From: Bacteroidales bacterium
Lineage (GTDB): Bacteria; Bacteroidota; Bacteroidia; Bacteroidales; G3-4614
NCBI GenBank assembly: GCA_017521245.1
Contig: JAFXDI010000048.1
Span: 45,234-109,233, forward strand
Length of the DNA stretch: 64,000 nt
Direction of reading: 5' to 3'
Shown here: in pieces, positions 8,992 to 18,414 of the stretch
Layout: each line of letters starts with the position of its first letter
How positions within the stretch are numbered: the first letter of the stretch is position 1
The notes under the pieces: generated by a model
What the model was told of the DNA's origin: nothing
Seen by the model: only the letters and a program-made list of their open reading frames with translations
The model's database searches: none
Translations under genes and position numbers: made by a program

Positions 8992-10308
8992 TTAGTCTTT
9001 CTTTGATAGTCTTATATACAATCCGTATGCTAATACTACGGCAAAGCATATTACTGCGATATAGAATGATGAACGAACTGCAGCTTCCTCAAAACTATAT
9101 GCTGAAGAGAGCAATCCGTTTAGCCATCCGTTATCAATAAACATTCCCATAATGGGTGTTATTACTGCACCACCTAATATAGCCATAATTAGTCCTGCTG
9201 CTCCAAGTTTTACCTCATCACCCATACCATATAGTGCTATTCCGTATATAGTTGGGAACATTAATGACATACATCCTGATATTGCTATCAATGTCCATAT
9301 TGAGATATTAGCGGGGAGATATATTGTTCCTAAACATGCCACAATACCTGCAACTGCAAATATTGATAACATTACAGAAGGGTTAAATTTACGCATTAGA
9401 GCTGTACATACCCAACGGCAAACAATAAACAATATGATTGCGTATAGGTAGTATTGTGCTGCTGTGGCTTCGTTCATACCCTCACCGAATACTGTCATTG
9501 CATATTTAACTGTCCATGTCCACACTGTTATTTGTAGTCCTACATAGAAGAATTGAGTTACAACTCCCCAATAGTAACGAGGCTTAGTTAATAGCTTCTT
9601 AAACGATGTAGATATATTCAAATCTCCCTCATCAACTTTATTCTCTGAACGGCGGAAATTATAGAAGAATATCCAAATAATCAATGCTATAATTACAAGA
9701 CTTACGTATGGCACACACACCCACAATAACTCATTGTTTTGTATTGCATCTAATTGTGTTGAATCCATTTGGAGTCTATCTTCGTATGTTGCAGGATTAA
9801 GATTAGCAAGAATAAGATATTTTGCCAAGAATATTCCTGTTAATGAACCAAGTGGATTGAATGCTTGTGCAAAGTTTAAGCGTTGTATTGAGGTCTCTTT
9901 TGCTCCAAGTGATATTACGAAAGGATTACAAGTTGTCTCTAATACAGATAGTCCACAAGCCAATACAAAGATTGAGACAAGGAACATATCATAACTTTGT
10001 ATTATGGCTGAAGGGATATAACCTAACGCTCCTACCATATAGAGTCCTAACCCTACTAATACTCCTACTCGGTATGAGAATTTTTTGATAATTATTGCTG
10101 CCGGTATTGCTAAAACTGCGTATGCTCCATAGAACGCTATCTGAACAAACGATGAATCAACAGCTGACATCATAAATATTTTACCGAAAGCAGGTACAAG
10201 GTTGTCGGTCATATTATTGAGTAATCCCCATAATACAAAGCACGACACCAACATAATAAATGGTACTAATACCGATTTCTCTACTACTTTTATTTTTTCT
10301 GTTGTCAT
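8992..10308 (-). CDS. fucP: L-fucose:H+ symporter
   Basis: Major facilitator superfamily permease that brings L-fucose into the cell with protons. The 438 residues contain about 12 hydrophobic segments and the FucP-type motif LETTCNPF near residue 124. It is the last gene of the minus-strand fuc operon, 26 bases after fucK, and next to genes for every later step of fucose breakdown. That context supports fucose over the glucose or galactose substrates of related FHS-family carriers. Confidence 0.9.
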   Translation of the reverse strand: MTTEKIKVVEKSVLVPFIMLVSCFVLWGLLNNMTDNLVPAFGKIFMMSAVDSSFVQIAFYGAYAVLAIPAAIIIKKFSYRVGVLVGLGLYMVGALGYIPSAIIQSYDMFLVSIFVLACGLSVLETTCNPFVISLGAKETSIQRLNFAQAFNPLGSLTGIFLAKYLILANLNPATYEDRLQMDSTQLDAIQNNELLWVCVPYVSLVIIALIIWIFFYNFRRSENKVDEGDLNISTSFKKLLTKPRYYWGVVTQFFYVGLQITVWTWTVKYAMTVFGEGMNEATAAQYYLYAIILFIVCRWVCTALMRKFNPSVMLSIFAVAGIVACLGTIYLPANISIWTLIAISGCMSLMFPTIYGIALYGMGDEVKLGAAGLIMAILGGAVITPIMGMFIDNGWLNGLLSSAYSFEEAAVRSSFYIAVICFAVVLAYGLYIRLSKKD

Positions 10309-10334
10309 TATATTAGATTTTATTTTATTGTAAA

Positions 10335-11738
10335 TTAGGGCATAAAGGTTTTTAGTTCCATACCTTTGCCTTTTAATATAAGGGGGTTATCTTTTGACAA
10401 CTCTCCTGCCGACTCGGCTTGAACTTTAATATTACCAATTGCGGTTGCCTCAACCGGTCCTGCTACTACCTTGCACCCTGTTTTTTGGGCTGTTAGTTTA
10501 TTTAGCAATCCGTTTTGAGAGCCACCTCCAACAATATATATAGTTTTTATTTTGCGTCCCACAGATAGTTCTAACTCCTCTTTTACCTTTGCGTACTCAG
10601 TTGCCAACGATTGACATACCAATCGCATATAGTCACCTTGTGTTTGTGGTACTGCTTGATTTGTCTCTTTACAATAGTTATCTATCGCCTCTTTCATACT
10701 GCGAGGTGCGGTAAAGCGACTATCGGTAACAGGTATTACGCTTGTGCATTGAGAGTTTTCTCCATCAACAACCATACGAGAATAATCACAATCAAGACCT
10801 TGTGCTGTCCACTCTTTTACGAGTGATTGTAACAACCACAAACCTGTAATATTTTTAAGTATACGTATATCGCCAGACACTGCACCTTCGTTTGTAAAGT
10901 CAGATGCTAACACCTCAGTAGTTTGCAATGGTGTAGGTGTCACCATTCCCATTAGCGACCATGTTCCTGAACTGATGAATGCCCATTCATCATCTTCGGC
11001 AGTAATGGCAGCAAGTGCCGATGCTGTATCATGTGAGCCTACTGCTACAACTGTTGCATTTCCTCCTAACTCCTCTTGCATTGCAGGTGTTAAACTACCT
11101 ATTGGTGTACCTGGATATACAATCTCTTGCATTAATGTTTGGGGTAATGATAGTGTTTCAAAGATTGTATCATCCCACTTGCGTGTAAGAGAGTTAAGCA
11201 TTTGTGAGGTTGAGGATATAGTATATTCATTTACCGCTTTACCTGTTAGGAAATAGGCAAACAAGTCGGGCATAAAGAGTAACTTATCTGCATTTTTTAG
11301 TGCTTCATCACCCTCTAATACTGCACTATACAGCTGGAATACAGTATTTATCTCCATAAACTGATTTCCTGCCAATGAGAAGAATTTCTCTTTTGGTAGT
11401 TTTTGGAATGCCTTTTCAAGTATTCCTTGTGTACGTGAGTCACGATAACATACTGGATTTGATATAAGACGCCCGTTCTTATAAAGAAGTCCGTAATCGA
11501 CACCCCATGTATCTATACCGATGCTCTTTATCTCAGAGCCATATTTTGCAAATGCTTTTTTCAGACCTGTTTTTATCTCTTCATAAAGCGAAAGAAAATC
11601 CCAATATACCCTTCCGCCTAAGTTTATTTGTCGGTTAGGAAAACGGTGTATCTCATCAAGTGTCAACTCTCCATTATTGAGACACCCTACTATTACTCTT
11701 CCGCTTCCTGCTCCAAAGTCGGCTGCTACGTAATACAT
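10335..11738 (-). CDS. fucK: L-fuculokinase, rhamnulokinase-like FGGY kinase
   Basis: Phosphorylates L-fuculose with ATP to give L-fuculose 1-phosphate. The 467-residue protein has the FGGY sugar-kinase layout: N-terminal ATP motif AADFGAGSGR, IGIDTWGVDYGLL near residue 92, and C-terminal IYIVGGGSQNGLLN near residue 400. By sequence it resembles RhaB (rhamnulokinase) more than the enterobacterial FucK; the assignment to fuculose rests on its place between fucA and fucP and the absence of rhamnose genes. A hairpin sits between it and fucA. Confidence 0.82.
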   Translation of the reverse strand: MYYVAADFGAGSGRVIVGCLNNGELTLDEIHRFPNRQINLGGRVYWDFLSLYEEIKTGLKKAFAKYGSEIKSIGIDTWGVDYGLLYKNGRLISNPVCYRDSRTQGILEKAFQKLPKEKFFSLAGNQFMEINTVFQLYSAVLEGDEALKNADKLLFMPDLFAYFLTGKAVNEYTISSTSQMLNSLTRKWDDTIFETLSLPQTLMQEIVYPGTPIGSLTPAMQEELGGNATVVAVGSHDTASALAAITAEDDEWAFISSGTWSLMGMVTPTPLQTTEVLASDFTNEGAVSGDIRILKNITGLWLLQSLVKEWTAQGLDCDYSRMVVDGENSQCTSVIPVTDSRFTAPRSMKEAIDNYCKETNQAVPQTQGDYMRLVCQSLATEYAKVKEELELSVGRKIKTIYIVGGGSQNGLLNKLTAQKTGCKVVAGPVEATAIGNIKVQAESAGELSKDNPLILKGKGMELKTFMP

Positions 11739-11755
11739 AATGTTTTATACAAGAT

Positions 11756-11777
11756 GGAGAGAAGGTTTCCCCTCTCC
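11756..11777 (-). promoter_or_regulatory. Intercistronic hairpin between fucA and fucK
   Basis: GGAGAG and CTCTCC pair around a 10-base loop in the 57-base gap. There is no T-run after it, so it looks like an mRNA processing or stability element rather than a terminator. Confidence 0.4.
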
Positions 11778-11795
11778 CCTACTATTATTTGATTT

Positions 11796-12440
11796 TTAAT
11801 CTGTAATTTTCCCTAAAACGTATTTATCAAGATCTTTTATCTCTTGCTCTGTTAATACGGTATAGTTCATTCCTGATTGAACGATTATACGACAAGCCAT
11901 TTCAAAGAACATTGCTTTCTCAAATGCTGCATTGAAGTCTTTACCGCATACTACTTGTCCATGGTTTGTTAACAGACATGAGTCATGATCTTTCAATGCC
12001 TCCACTACTGCTTGTGCCAACTCAGGAGAGCCCGGGCGGTAATAAGGTATTACAGGAATCTCTTTTCCTACATGACATGGAACTTCAGCTGTTACATTGA
12101 AGTTTGTTGGTTTGTTTTTCATACATGCCACTGTTGTTGCATACTCTGATTGAAAGTGCAATACCACATTTGCATCAGGGCGATTACGTAATACTCCTAA
12201 ATGGAAACCATTCTCCATTGATGGTTTTATTCCGTTTAGTGATGTTCCGTCAGCAAGATTCAATACTGCAATTTTCTCTTTTTGAATTGTAGGTAACCAT
12301 GAACCTGTTCCAGAAATCATAACTTTGTCGCCTATACGCCACGACATATTACCGCTACTGCATAACATTAAGTGTTCATTTCCTGCTCTGTGAGCGGCTT
12401 TCATAAACTCCTGATAGAGTGCATCCATTATATTTTCCAT
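11796..12440 (-). CDS. fucA: L-fuculose-1-phosphate aldolase, class II
   Basis: Splits L-fuculose 1-phosphate into dihydroxyacetone phosphate and L-lactaldehyde. The 214-residue length and fold markers (SSGNMSWR, catalytic Glu76 in SMENGFH, and the late metal His160 in LLTNHGQ) fit the class II aldolase/adducin family. The usual His-x-His pair of zinc ligands reads H95-F-Q97, so one histidine of the E. coli enzyme is replaced by glutamine. Its ATG overlaps the fucO stop as TAATG, which supports this start and translational coupling. Confidence 0.87.
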   Translation of the reverse strand: MENIMDALYQEFMKAAHRAGNEHLMLCSSGNMSWRIGDKVMISGTGSWLPTIQKEKIAVLNLADGTSLNGIKPSMENGFHLGVLRNRPDANVVLHFQSEYATTVACMKNKPTNFNVTAEVPCHVGKEIPVIPYYRPGSPELAQAVVEALKDHDSCLLTNHGQVVCGKDFNAAFEKAMFFEMACRIIVQSGMNYTVLTEQEIKDLDKYVLGKITD

Positions 12441-13594
12441 TATAGTATTTTCTTATAAAGTTCTTTTATTGTTGCTTCATCTATATCGCGAGGGTTGCCT
12501 GGTGTACATACATCGGCTATTGCTGATGCCGCCAAAGCGTCAATATCTTTTTCAGTTATACCCAACTCAGTTAGAGTTTGTGGTATACCCACTTTTATCG
12601 ACAACGCTTTTACTGCCTCTACTGCTGCATCGGCTGCCTCATCAGTTGTCATACCATCTTTATACACTTTCATTGCTTTTGCAATCTCAATATATTTCTC
12701 TTTGGCTGCGGGTTTGTTATACTCCATAATTGTGGGTAGTAAAACTGCATTTGCCACTCCATGAGGTATGTCAAATATTGCTCCCATTGGGTGAGCCATT
12801 CCGTGTACTACTCCAAGACCTACATTTGAGAATGCCATTCCTGCTACATATTGACCAAGTGCCATTGCCTCACGTGCTTTTGCATTAGTGGGTTCTTCAA
12901 CTGCAATAGGAAGGTTTTCTGCAATAATTTCAATTGCTTTAATCTCAAACATATCACTCAATTCCCATGCTCCTTTAGTTATTAATCCCTCAATAGCATG
13001 TGTTAGAGCATCCATTCCTGTTGCAGCAGTCAACCCTTTGGGTAAAGAGTACATTAACTCGGCATCAATTACAGCAACCAATGGTATATCGTTAGGATCA
13101 ACACATACCATTTTCTTTTTATTCTCTTCATCGGTAATAACATAGTTAATTGTTACCTCTGCTGCTGTTCCTGCTGTTGTTGGTACTGCAATAATGGGAA
13201 CTGAACGTTTTTTTGTTGGAGCAACACCCTCTAATGATACCACATCAGAGAACTCGGGGTTATTGGTTATGATACCTATTGCTTTTGCAGTATCAATTGA
13301 TGAGCCTCCTCCTATTGCAAGAATAAAGTCTGCTCCTGATTCTGCATACGCTTTTAATCCGCTCTTAACGTTTGCAACTGTTGGGTTTGGCTTTACCTCA
13401 TCGAATATCTCAAAAGGTACTCCTGCTTTCTCCAATACTTCAGATACTTTAGCAACTACTCCGAATTTTACCAAACTGCTATCAGTTACTATTAGGGCTT
13501 TGTTTAATCCCTTACGAGCAACCTCTTCTGCTATTGCTTCGCGCGAGCCTGCTCCAAAATAAGATGTTTCGTTTAAAACAAATCTTCTTGTCAT
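12440..13594 (-). CDS. fucO: Lactaldehyde reductase, iron-dependent alcohol dehydrogenase
   Basis: Reduces L-lactaldehyde from the FucA reaction to 1,2-propanediol, regenerating NAD+ under anaerobic conditions. The 384-residue protein is an iron-type group III alcohol dehydrogenase: NAD-binding GGGSSIDTAKAIG near residue 97, metal ligands in TGMDALTHAIE near residue 195, and GMAHPMGAIFDIPHG near residue 265. Placement directly before fucA supports FucO over a general 1,2-propanediol or butanol dehydrogenase. It follows fucI after an 82-base gap that holds a hairpin. Confidence 0.9.
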   Translation of the reverse strand: MTRRFVLNETSYFGAGSREAIAEEVARKGLNKALIVTDSSLVKFGVVAKVSEVLEKAGVPFEIFDEVKPNPTVANVKSGLKAYAESGADFILAIGGGSSIDTAKAIGIITNNPEFSDVVSLEGVAPTKKRSVPIIAVPTTAGTAAEVTINYVITDEENKKKMVCVDPNDIPLVAVIDAELMYSLPKGLTAATGMDALTHAIEGLITKGAWELSDMFEIKAIEIIAENLPIAVEEPTNAKAREAMALGQYVAGMAFSNVGLGVVHGMAHPMGAIFDIPHGVANAVLLPTIMEYNKPAAKEKYIEIAKAMKVYKDGMTTDEAADAAVEAVKALSIKVGIPQTLTELGITEKDIDALAASAIADVCTPGNPRDIDEATIKELYKKIL

Positions 13595-13611
13595 GATATA
13601 TCTTTTTTAGG

Positions 13612-13638
13612 GAGTGTGTCAAGAAAATTGACACACTC
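13612..13638 (-). promoter_or_regulatory. Intercistronic hairpin between fucI and fucO
   Basis: Perfect 11-bp stem (GAGTGTGTCAA and complement) with loop GAAAA. On the operon strand the hairpin is followed by CCCTAAAAAAG rather than a T-run, so it is unlikely to terminate; it may protect the fucI message or set the ratio of fucI to later genes. Confidence 0.55.
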
Positions 13639-13676
13639 TATTTATAGTTTGATTTGTTAGAATTGACAAACCGTTA

Positions 13677-15470
13677 TTATTTATACATTGGTCCGTACGC
13701 AGCACAAGCACGATAATCCTGTCCCTCTTTATCCATTCCAAATGCGTTCCATGCTGATGGACGGAAGATTTTATCTTCAGGTACGTTGTGCATTGACACA
13801 GGTATGCGTAGGATTGAGCATAGAGTAATAAGGTCTGCTCCTATGTGACCGTATGAGATTGCTCCGTGATTTGCTCCCCAGTTATTCATAACATCGTATG
13901 CTGTTTTGAATGCACCCTCGCCTGTGCAACGTGGTGCAAACCATGTACAAGGCCAAGTGTAGTCGGTGCGTTTCCATAGGATATCTGATACCTCTCCAGG
14001 AAGTTTTACTGTCCAACCTTCTGCAATTTGCAATGTGGGTCCAAGACCTTTTGCCAAGTTCAAACGTATCATTGTTACAGGCATTTGCTCCTCTGTTATG
14101 AAACGTGATGAGTAACCTCCTCCACGGAAGTATCCTAAATCGGCAGGGTTCCATGTTGTAGCATTTAAGATAGCCTCTTGGTCTGCTTCTGTTACATTCC
14201 ACCACTCTTTCATTACAGGATTACCCTCTTCATCTTTTGCCATTCCACATGCGTCAAGACATGCTGCTCCAGAGTTGATAAGGTGAATTATTCCGTCTGA
14301 ATCTTTTGCTTTACCTTCAACATCATATCCTGTTGCTTTTTTGATTGCTTCGGGACTCCAATATGTACGAACGTCAGCAAATATTTGGGCACGGTTTGTA
14401 AGAAGTTTCATAAACAACATTCCTATTCCGTTTAATACGTCGTTTTCAGTTGCCAAGATGTATGGCTCACGTGCTCCGTCCCAGTCGAATGAAGTATTCA
14501 ATAGTGCCTCAGGGAAGTCGCAGTTTGGATAGAAGTCGGTCCATTGACGTTGTCCTTGGAATCCTGCTGCTATTGCATTGTGTCCAACTTTCTCCTCTTC
14601 GCATCCTTCAGGAAGGTTTTGATTTCCGTTCATCAAGTCTTTGATAATAACCATCATCTTAACCACAAACTCCCAATCTGCATCTTTCTCTTCGCGTGTT
14701 TTTTGAAGGTTATCTGGGTTTTTATCAAAGCCCTCTTTACATTTTGCTTTTGTCCAAGCAAGTGCTTTTTCGTACTCTTCTTTATTGTAGATACCACGTT
14801 CCATTCGGCGAATTACCTCAACCTCATCAACGCTCTCAACACGCATTCCAAGATACTCCTCTATAAAGGCAGGATCAATTATTGAACCACCAATACCCAT
14901 ACAGATTGAACCTATTTGTAGATATGATTTACCACGCATTGATGCTGCTGCAACAGCTGCACGACCAAAACGTAATAGTTTCTCTTTAACATCTGCTGGT
15001 ATCTCAGTATCGTCAGCATTTTGAACATCGTGTCCATAGATTCCAAATGCCGGACGTCCTTTTTGTGTATGTGTTGCCAATACTGATGCAAGATACACTG
15101 CTCCTGGACGCTCTGTTCCATTAAATCCCCATACACCTTTTATTGTTAAGGGATCCATATCCATTGTCTCTGCTCCATAGCACCAGCATGGTGTTACTGT
15201 AAGGGTTATCTCTACTCCTGCTTTTTTAAATTTCTCAGCACAAGCAGCTGCCTCTCCAACACGACCTATTGTTGTATCTGCTATTACAACTTTTACAGGT
15301 TCTCCGTTGCTGTAACGCAAATTCTCTTCGAACAACTTGGCTGCTGATTTTGCCATGTTCATAGTTTGCTCCTCGAGAGACTCTCTCACTTTCAACTCTC
15401 CTCTACGTCCGTCAATAGTGGGGCGGATACCAATTACAGGATAATCTCCTACTAATCTGTTCTTTGCCAT
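13677..15470 (-). CDS. fucI: L-fucose isomerase
   Basis: Converts L-fucose to L-fuculose, the first cytoplasmic step of fucose use, with a divalent metal such as Mn2+. The 597 residues match the full family length and start with the characteristic [19 protein letters not shown]. Conserved blocks include [17 protein letters not shown] near residue 92 and [14 protein letters not shown] near residue 115. It is the first gene of the fuc operon, transcribed away from the GHL10 gene. No regulator gene (FucR) adjoins it, and no convincing TAnnTTTG box was found in the 100 bases upstream. Confidence 0.95.
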   Translation of the reverse strand: MAKNRLVGDYPVIGIRPTIDGRRGELKVRESLEEQTMNMAKSAAKLFEENLRYSNGEPVKVVIADTTIGRVGEAAACAEKFKKAGVEITLTVTPCWCYGAETMDMDPLTIKGVWGFNGTERPGAVYLASVLATHTQKGRPAFGIYGHDVQNADDTEIPADVKEKLLRFGRAAVAAASMRGKSYLQIGSICMGIGGSIIDPAFIEEYLGMRVESVDEVEVIRRMERGIYNKEEYEKALAWTKAKCKEGFDKNPDNLQKTREEKDADWEFVVKMMVIIKDLMNGNQNLPEGCEEEKVGHNAIAAGFQGQRQWTDFYPNCDFPEALLNTSFDWDGAREPYILATENDVLNGIGMLFMKLLTNRAQIFADVRTYWSPEAIKKATGYDVEGKAKDSDGIIHLINSGAACLDACGMAKDEEGNPVMKEWWNVTEADQEAILNATTWNPADLGYFRGGGYSSRFITEEQMPVTMIRLNLAKGLGPTLQIAEGWTVKLPGEVSDILWKRTDYTWPCTWFAPRCTGEGAFKTAYDVMNNWGANHGAISYGHIGADLITLCSILRIPVSMHNVPEDKIFRPSAWNAFGMDKEGQDYRACAAYGPMYK

Positions 15471-15584
15471 AAGTTAATATTTTGTAGTTAATGTTTCTCT
15501 TTTTATATAGATAAGCTATACCTACATTAATCTGTGTAAAATTAATACAGAGTTTATTAAAATGCAATCATTTTTTGCTAAAAA

Positions 15585-15600
15585 ATTTGTATCTTCGCAA
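15585..15600 (+). promoter_or_regulatory. -7 region TATCTTCG of the GHL10 gene
   Basis: ATTTGTATCTTCGCAA contains TATCTTCG (TAnnTTYG type) 17 bases before the first ATG. The same 16 bases occur at 58565-58580 before yicC. Confidence 0.55.
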
Positions 15601-15613
15601 TATAAATAATTTT

Positions 15614-17278
15614 ATGATGAAAAACTACTTTTTGAGGGTTTTGTGTTTAATACTTTTGACCTCTGCTTTTTTTATAAAAGGTAATGCTCAAAATCCTAAA
15701 AACGAAATACGTGCTATATGGCTAACAACTAACTATGGTTTGGATTGGCCAAAAAATCAAGCAACATCGTTAGAGGGTTGCGAAAAGCAAAAAAGGGATT
15801 TATGCAAAATTTTAGATATGGTGCAAGAGTTAAATATGAACACCGTATTTTTTCAGGCTCGTTTAAGGAGCGATGTTTTGTATGAGTCGGATATTGAACC
15901 ATATAGTGCTATAATGACTGGCACTCGTGGTAAAAAACCGCTATATGATCCTCTTGCATTTGCCATTGATGAGTGCCACAAAAGAGGGTTGCAATGCCAC
16001 GCTTGGGTGGTGTGTATGAACATTGGCAGCGACAAGGCTATTAAGATGCAAGGGAATAAGGCGTTACCTAAACGTAAACCTGAGATATGTACCAAGTATA
16101 ACGGAGAGTGGTATCTTAATCCGGGAGAGCCTGAGACCTGTTTTTACTTGATAGACATTGTTAGCGAGATTGCCCAAAAATATAGTGTTGACGGTATTCA
16201 TCTTGACTATATAAGATACCCCGACAGGGCTCACGATTTCCCCGATTCAAAAACATATAAAAAGTATGCTAATAATGGAGAGAGTTTAAAGGAGTGGAGA
16301 ATAAACAATATCAACAGTATTGTTTACTCAATATATGATGCAGTAAAAAAGATAAACCCAAAAGTTATGGTTAGTAGTGCTGTGTTGGGTAAACGCGATA
16401 ATCACAAATATTTCTCTTCGATGGGTTGGAGTGGTATGGAGGCAGCATACCAAGATGTTGCTGCTTGGCTAAGAGCAGGCAAACAAGATTTTGTTGCTCC
16501 TATGATGTATTACCCTGATGTGTCGTTTTTCCCCTTTGTAAAAGATTGGGTAAGAAACAGTAATGGCTACCCTATTGTTGCAGGATTGGGAGTTTATCGT
16601 TTGGATAAAAGCAGTGGCAATTGGAGTTTACGTGACTTTATGCCTCAAATATATGTTAGCAGAGATATGGGTATTGCTGGAAGTTCGTTTTACAGAACTT
16701 TGCAACTTGAAGATAATTTAAAAGGTGTAAGCACTACTCTTAAAGGAGATACCTATAATACTCCTGCACTATTTCCTGCATTGAAGAATTATAAAAAGGG
16801 GTGTGATGTTCTACCATACGATTTGAACATTACAGTTGCAGAGGATGGTTCTAAAACAATATCATGGGAGTGCGAGGGTGATGCCAAGTACTACACTGTA
16901 TATGCATCGGATAGTTACCCTGTTGACACCAATTTGGCAGAGAATATTATTGAGGCTCGATACACAGAAAAGAGTTATAAAGATTACTCAACTGGATTAT
17001 ACTATGCTGTAACTGCTACTAATGACTACTACCATGAGAGTGAGGCTGCACAACAATATCATCCCCCATTGCATTTTTTTGAGGGAGAAAAGATTGTAAT
17101 TCCAGCAGATAGAGTAAATTTGTGCAAAAGTGTAAGCATATTGTCGCCCAATTCGGGTTACGTATATTATGGCAAGGGCAAGGAACATAACAATATTCCT
17201 AACCTTGAAAGAGGCATATACACATTAGAGATTGTGTATAGCGACAATGTTATTACTTATCCGCTAATTATTAACTAA
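15614..17278 (+). CDS. Secreted family 10 glycoside-hydrolase-like (GHL10, DUF187) protein
   Basis: The 554-residue product begins with a signal peptide (hydrophobic core LRVLCLILLTSAFF, probable cleavage after GNAQ), so it is exported to the periplasm or outer membrane. The catalytic-type barrel starts at EIRAIWLTTNYGLDWP near residue 30 and carries HLDYIRYPDRAHDFP near residue 205, both typical of GHL10 proteins. A beta-rich region resembling a fibronectin type III domain follows from about residue 410. The exact substrate is unknown; related proteins act on glycans or peptidoglycan. The first ATG (15614) is preferred over a TTG at 15575, which lies upstream of the promoter. manA follows after 10 bases. 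Confidence 0.85.
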   Translation: MMKNYFLRVLCLILLTSAFFIKGNAQNPKNEIRAIWLTTNYGLDWPKNQATSLEGCEKQKRDLCKILDMVQELNMNTVFFQARLRSDVLYESDIEPYSAIMTGTRGKKPLYDPLAFAIDECHKRGLQCHAWVVCMNIGSDKAIKMQGNKALPKRKPEICTKYNGEWYLNPGEPETCFYLIDIVSEIAQKYSVDGIHLDYIRYPDRAHDFPDSKTYKKYANNGESLKEWRINNINSIVYSIYDAVKKINPKVMVSSAVLGKRDNHKYFSSMGWSGMEAAYQDVAAWLRAGKQDFVAPMMYYPDVSFFPFVKDWVRNSNGYPIVAGLGVYRLDKSSGNWSLRDFMPQIYVSRDMGIAGSSFYRTLQLEDNLKGVSTTLKGDTYNTPALFPALKNYKKGCDVLPYDLNITVAEDGSKTISWECEGDAKYYTVYASDSYPVDTNLAENIIEARYTEKSYKDYSTGLYYAVTATNDYYHESEAAQQYHPPLHFFEGEKIVIPADRVNLCKSVSILSPNSGYVYYGKGKEHNNIPNLERGIYTLEIVYSDNVITYPLIIN

Positions 17279-17288
17279 ATATATAACT

Positions 17289-18254
17289 ATGAAACCATTA
17301 AAATTTGAAGACATTCTTAAACCCGTTATTTGGGGTGGTAACGAGATTTGTAAATTCAAAGATGTTTCTCCTAAATTAGAGGGCATTGGCGAGAGTTGGG
17401 AGATTTCTCAAGTTGAGGGTAATGTTTCGGTTGTTGCCGATGGCGAGTACAAAGGTGCTACCCTAACTGAGGTTATGGAGAAAGAGGGCGTTGCTCTTTT
17501 AGGTAAACATGTTGTTGAGCGTTTTGGAAAAGATTTCCCCTTGCTAATTAAATTTATTGATGCAAGAGATTATCTTTCAATACAAGTTCACCCCGATGAT
17601 ACTCTTGCTAAAGAGCGTCACAACTCATTTGGTAAAACAGAGATGTGGTATGTTATCTCGGCTGCCGAAGGTGCTGGACTATACTCTGGTTTTTCACAAG
17701 AGATTACACCCGAAGAGTATGTTGAGCGTATAGAAAATAATACGATCACAGATGTTCTTCAATTCCACGAGGTTAAGAGTGGCGATGTTTTCTTCTTACC
17801 TGCAGGACGTGTTCACGCTATTGGCAAAGGAATTTTCATTGCAGAGATTCAACAAAACTCAAATATTACTTACCGTATTTACGACTACAACCGTAAAGAT
17901 AAAAATGGTAATGGCAGAGAACTACACACTGAACTTGCAAAGGATGCTATCGACTACAAACTTTATAGCGACCTTAAAACAGAATATACTCCCAAATTAA
18001 ATGAGGGTGTTAAACTTGCAGAGTGCGAATACTTCTCAACAAGTGTATTGGATATTGATGGCGTGGTTGATTACAAATTGAGCGACCGCGACTCATTCTC
18101 AATATTTATCTGTATGGGTGGTAACGCTACATTAACTGACTGCGAGGGTAATGTTACAACTATGAAACAAGGAGAGACTATCCTTGTTCCTGCAACTACT
18201 TGTTGTGTTAAGATTGAGGGTAAGGCTAAACTTTTGGAGTGCTTTATTCCTTAG
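17289..18254 (+). CDS. manA: Mannose-6-phosphate isomerase, class I
   Basis: Interconverts mannose 6-phosphate and fructose 6-phosphate, linking mannose use and GDP-mannose/GDP-fucose synthesis to glycolysis. The 321-residue length fits the short class I (Bacillus-type) enzyme. Zinc-site motifs are visible: LSIQVHPDD near residue 97 and the later PAGRVHAIGKG near residue 174. It lies 10 bases after the secreted GHL10 gene, probably on one transcript, and is followed by a palindromic terminator. Confidence 0.93.
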   Translation: MKPLKFEDILKPVIWGGNEICKFKDVSPKLEGIGESWEISQVEGNVSVVADGEYKGATLTEVMEKEGVALLGKHVVERFGKDFPLLIKFIDARDYLSIQVHPDDTLAKERHNSFGKTEMWYVISAAEGAGLYSGFSQEITPEEYVERIENNTITDVLQFHEVKSGDVFFLPAGRVHAIGKGIFIAEIQQNSNITYRIYDYNRKDKNGNGRELHTELAKDAIDYKLYSDLKTEYTPKLNEGVKLAECEYFSTSVLDIDGVVDYKLSDRDSFSIFICMGGNATLTDCEGNVTTMKQGETILVPATTCCVKIEGKAKLLECFIP

Positions 18255-18365
18255 TATTAGTGTTAGTTAACAAACTTTCGTTTGTTGAACTTGCTTACTC
18301 ACAGATTTGTTAATAATTGCTCTAATTAGTCAGATTAGTCTAATTGGTTTATAATATGAATAAAG

Positions 18366-18385
18366 GGTTGCTCACGTGAGCAACC
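18366..18385. terminator. Bidirectional terminator between manA and the FISUMP lipoprotein
   Basis: Perfect 20-base palindrome GGTTGCTCACGTGAGCAACC, followed by ATATATTTGTTT on the plus side. It lies between converging genes. Confidence 0.7.
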
Positions 18386-18414
18386 ATATATTTGTTTCTC
18401 TTAATTTATCTTTT

